From Paludibacteraceae bacterium (GTDB taxonomy: Bacteria > Bacteroidota > Bacteroidia > Bacteroidales > Paludibacteraceae), in NCBI GenBank assembly GCA_017394705.1, contig JAFPXH010000006.1, forward strand, positions 1-64,000: a stretch of 64,000 nucleotides of DNA, given 5' to 3'. The translations under genes and the position numbers were made by a program. This document shows positions 63,916 through 64,000 of the stretch, piece after piece. The notes below the pieces were generated by a model that worked only from the letters and a program-made list of their open reading frames with translations, was not told the DNA's origin and ran no database searches. Within the stretch, counting starts at the first letter, position 1. Each line of letters starts with the position of its first letter.

Positions 63916-64000
63916 AAGTTCTTAGCTGAATGCTTTATTATTTATGTATGTTGTTTGTCTGTTGTTTTATGCCATAGGCGGTAATGTTGTTATTTTATAT

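Overview
The window is a gene-dense chromosomal segment of a Gram-negative Bacteroidales bacterium, probably gut- or rumen-associated. Evidence: at least seventeen promoters of the Bacteroidetes type (TTTG or TTG, about 20 nt, then TAnnTTTG); lipid A and Omp85-type envelope genes; a TonB-dependent receptor of the carboxypeptidase-regulatory type; a type IX secretion (T9SS)-type C-terminal domain; BspA-like leucine-rich repeat proteins; a DUF4295 gene after rpmG; and almost no Shine-Dalgarno use. No rRNA, phage, insertion sequence or CRISPR array was seen. Species-level placement cannot be made from the sequence alone.

Layout. 0-3 kb: dapA, dtd, and the infC-rpmI-rplT operon (minus), where infC appears to start at AUA. 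3-10 kb: a two-repeat OB-fold-like lipoprotein, a PpiD-like folding factor, an AmpG-like transporter, phosphatidylserine synthase and a secreted endonuclease I. 10-18.6 kb: two paralogous IgGFc-binding-domain surface proteins flanking an OmpA-family protein, then a PAP2 phosphatase. 18.6-28.5 kb: tRNA-Val and a tightly packed seven-gene run (transmembrane Macro/DUF6430 protein, transmembrane TIR protein, secreted TPR protein, two LRR proteins, a paralogous-family secreted protein, a CstA-type carrier). 28.5-31 kb: a secreted alpha-amylase. 31-43.7 kb: ysxC, a TonB receptor, mutS, mltG, a UspA-like gene, a candidate small RNA, an acyltransferase, DUF819, an Omp85-like barrel and an esterase. 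43.7-48.3 kb: tRNA-Ser, a CYTH gene, tRNA-Lys, a MurU/RapZ-C/AmgK-like cluster, a DAG-kinase-family gene and rpmB-rpmG-DUF4295. 48.6-60.6 kb: reverse rubrerythrin, mnmA, an MsbA-like ABC exporter, lpxK, sppA, rnhB, a BamA/TamA-like lipoprotein, trmH/spoU and thrS. 60.6-64 kb: a structured repeat-rich intergenic region, a paralogue of the 25.7-kb protein, a four-repeat lipoprotein and a long imperfect hairpin.

Two themes stand out. First, the Macro-TIR pair resembles a membrane-anchored type II Thoeris defence system, but both signature sites look lost: the TIR catalytic Glu is Gly and the Macro GSG loop is GNR. It is joined by overlap to a secreted TPR protein and may be a repurposed signalling module. 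Second, short tandem arrays, mostly heptamers, sit inside or on the ends of conserved housekeeping genes (dapA, the transporter, ysxC, trmH, rnhB and others). They encode extra loop residues or supply start and stop codons. trmH alone holds four arrays, including three exact 16-nt units read in all three frames. Conserved domains also appear shortened in frame: the TGS domain of ThrRS and the parvulin domain of the PpiD-like protein.

All calls rest on reading the sequence and on remembered family features; no database search or folding program was run.
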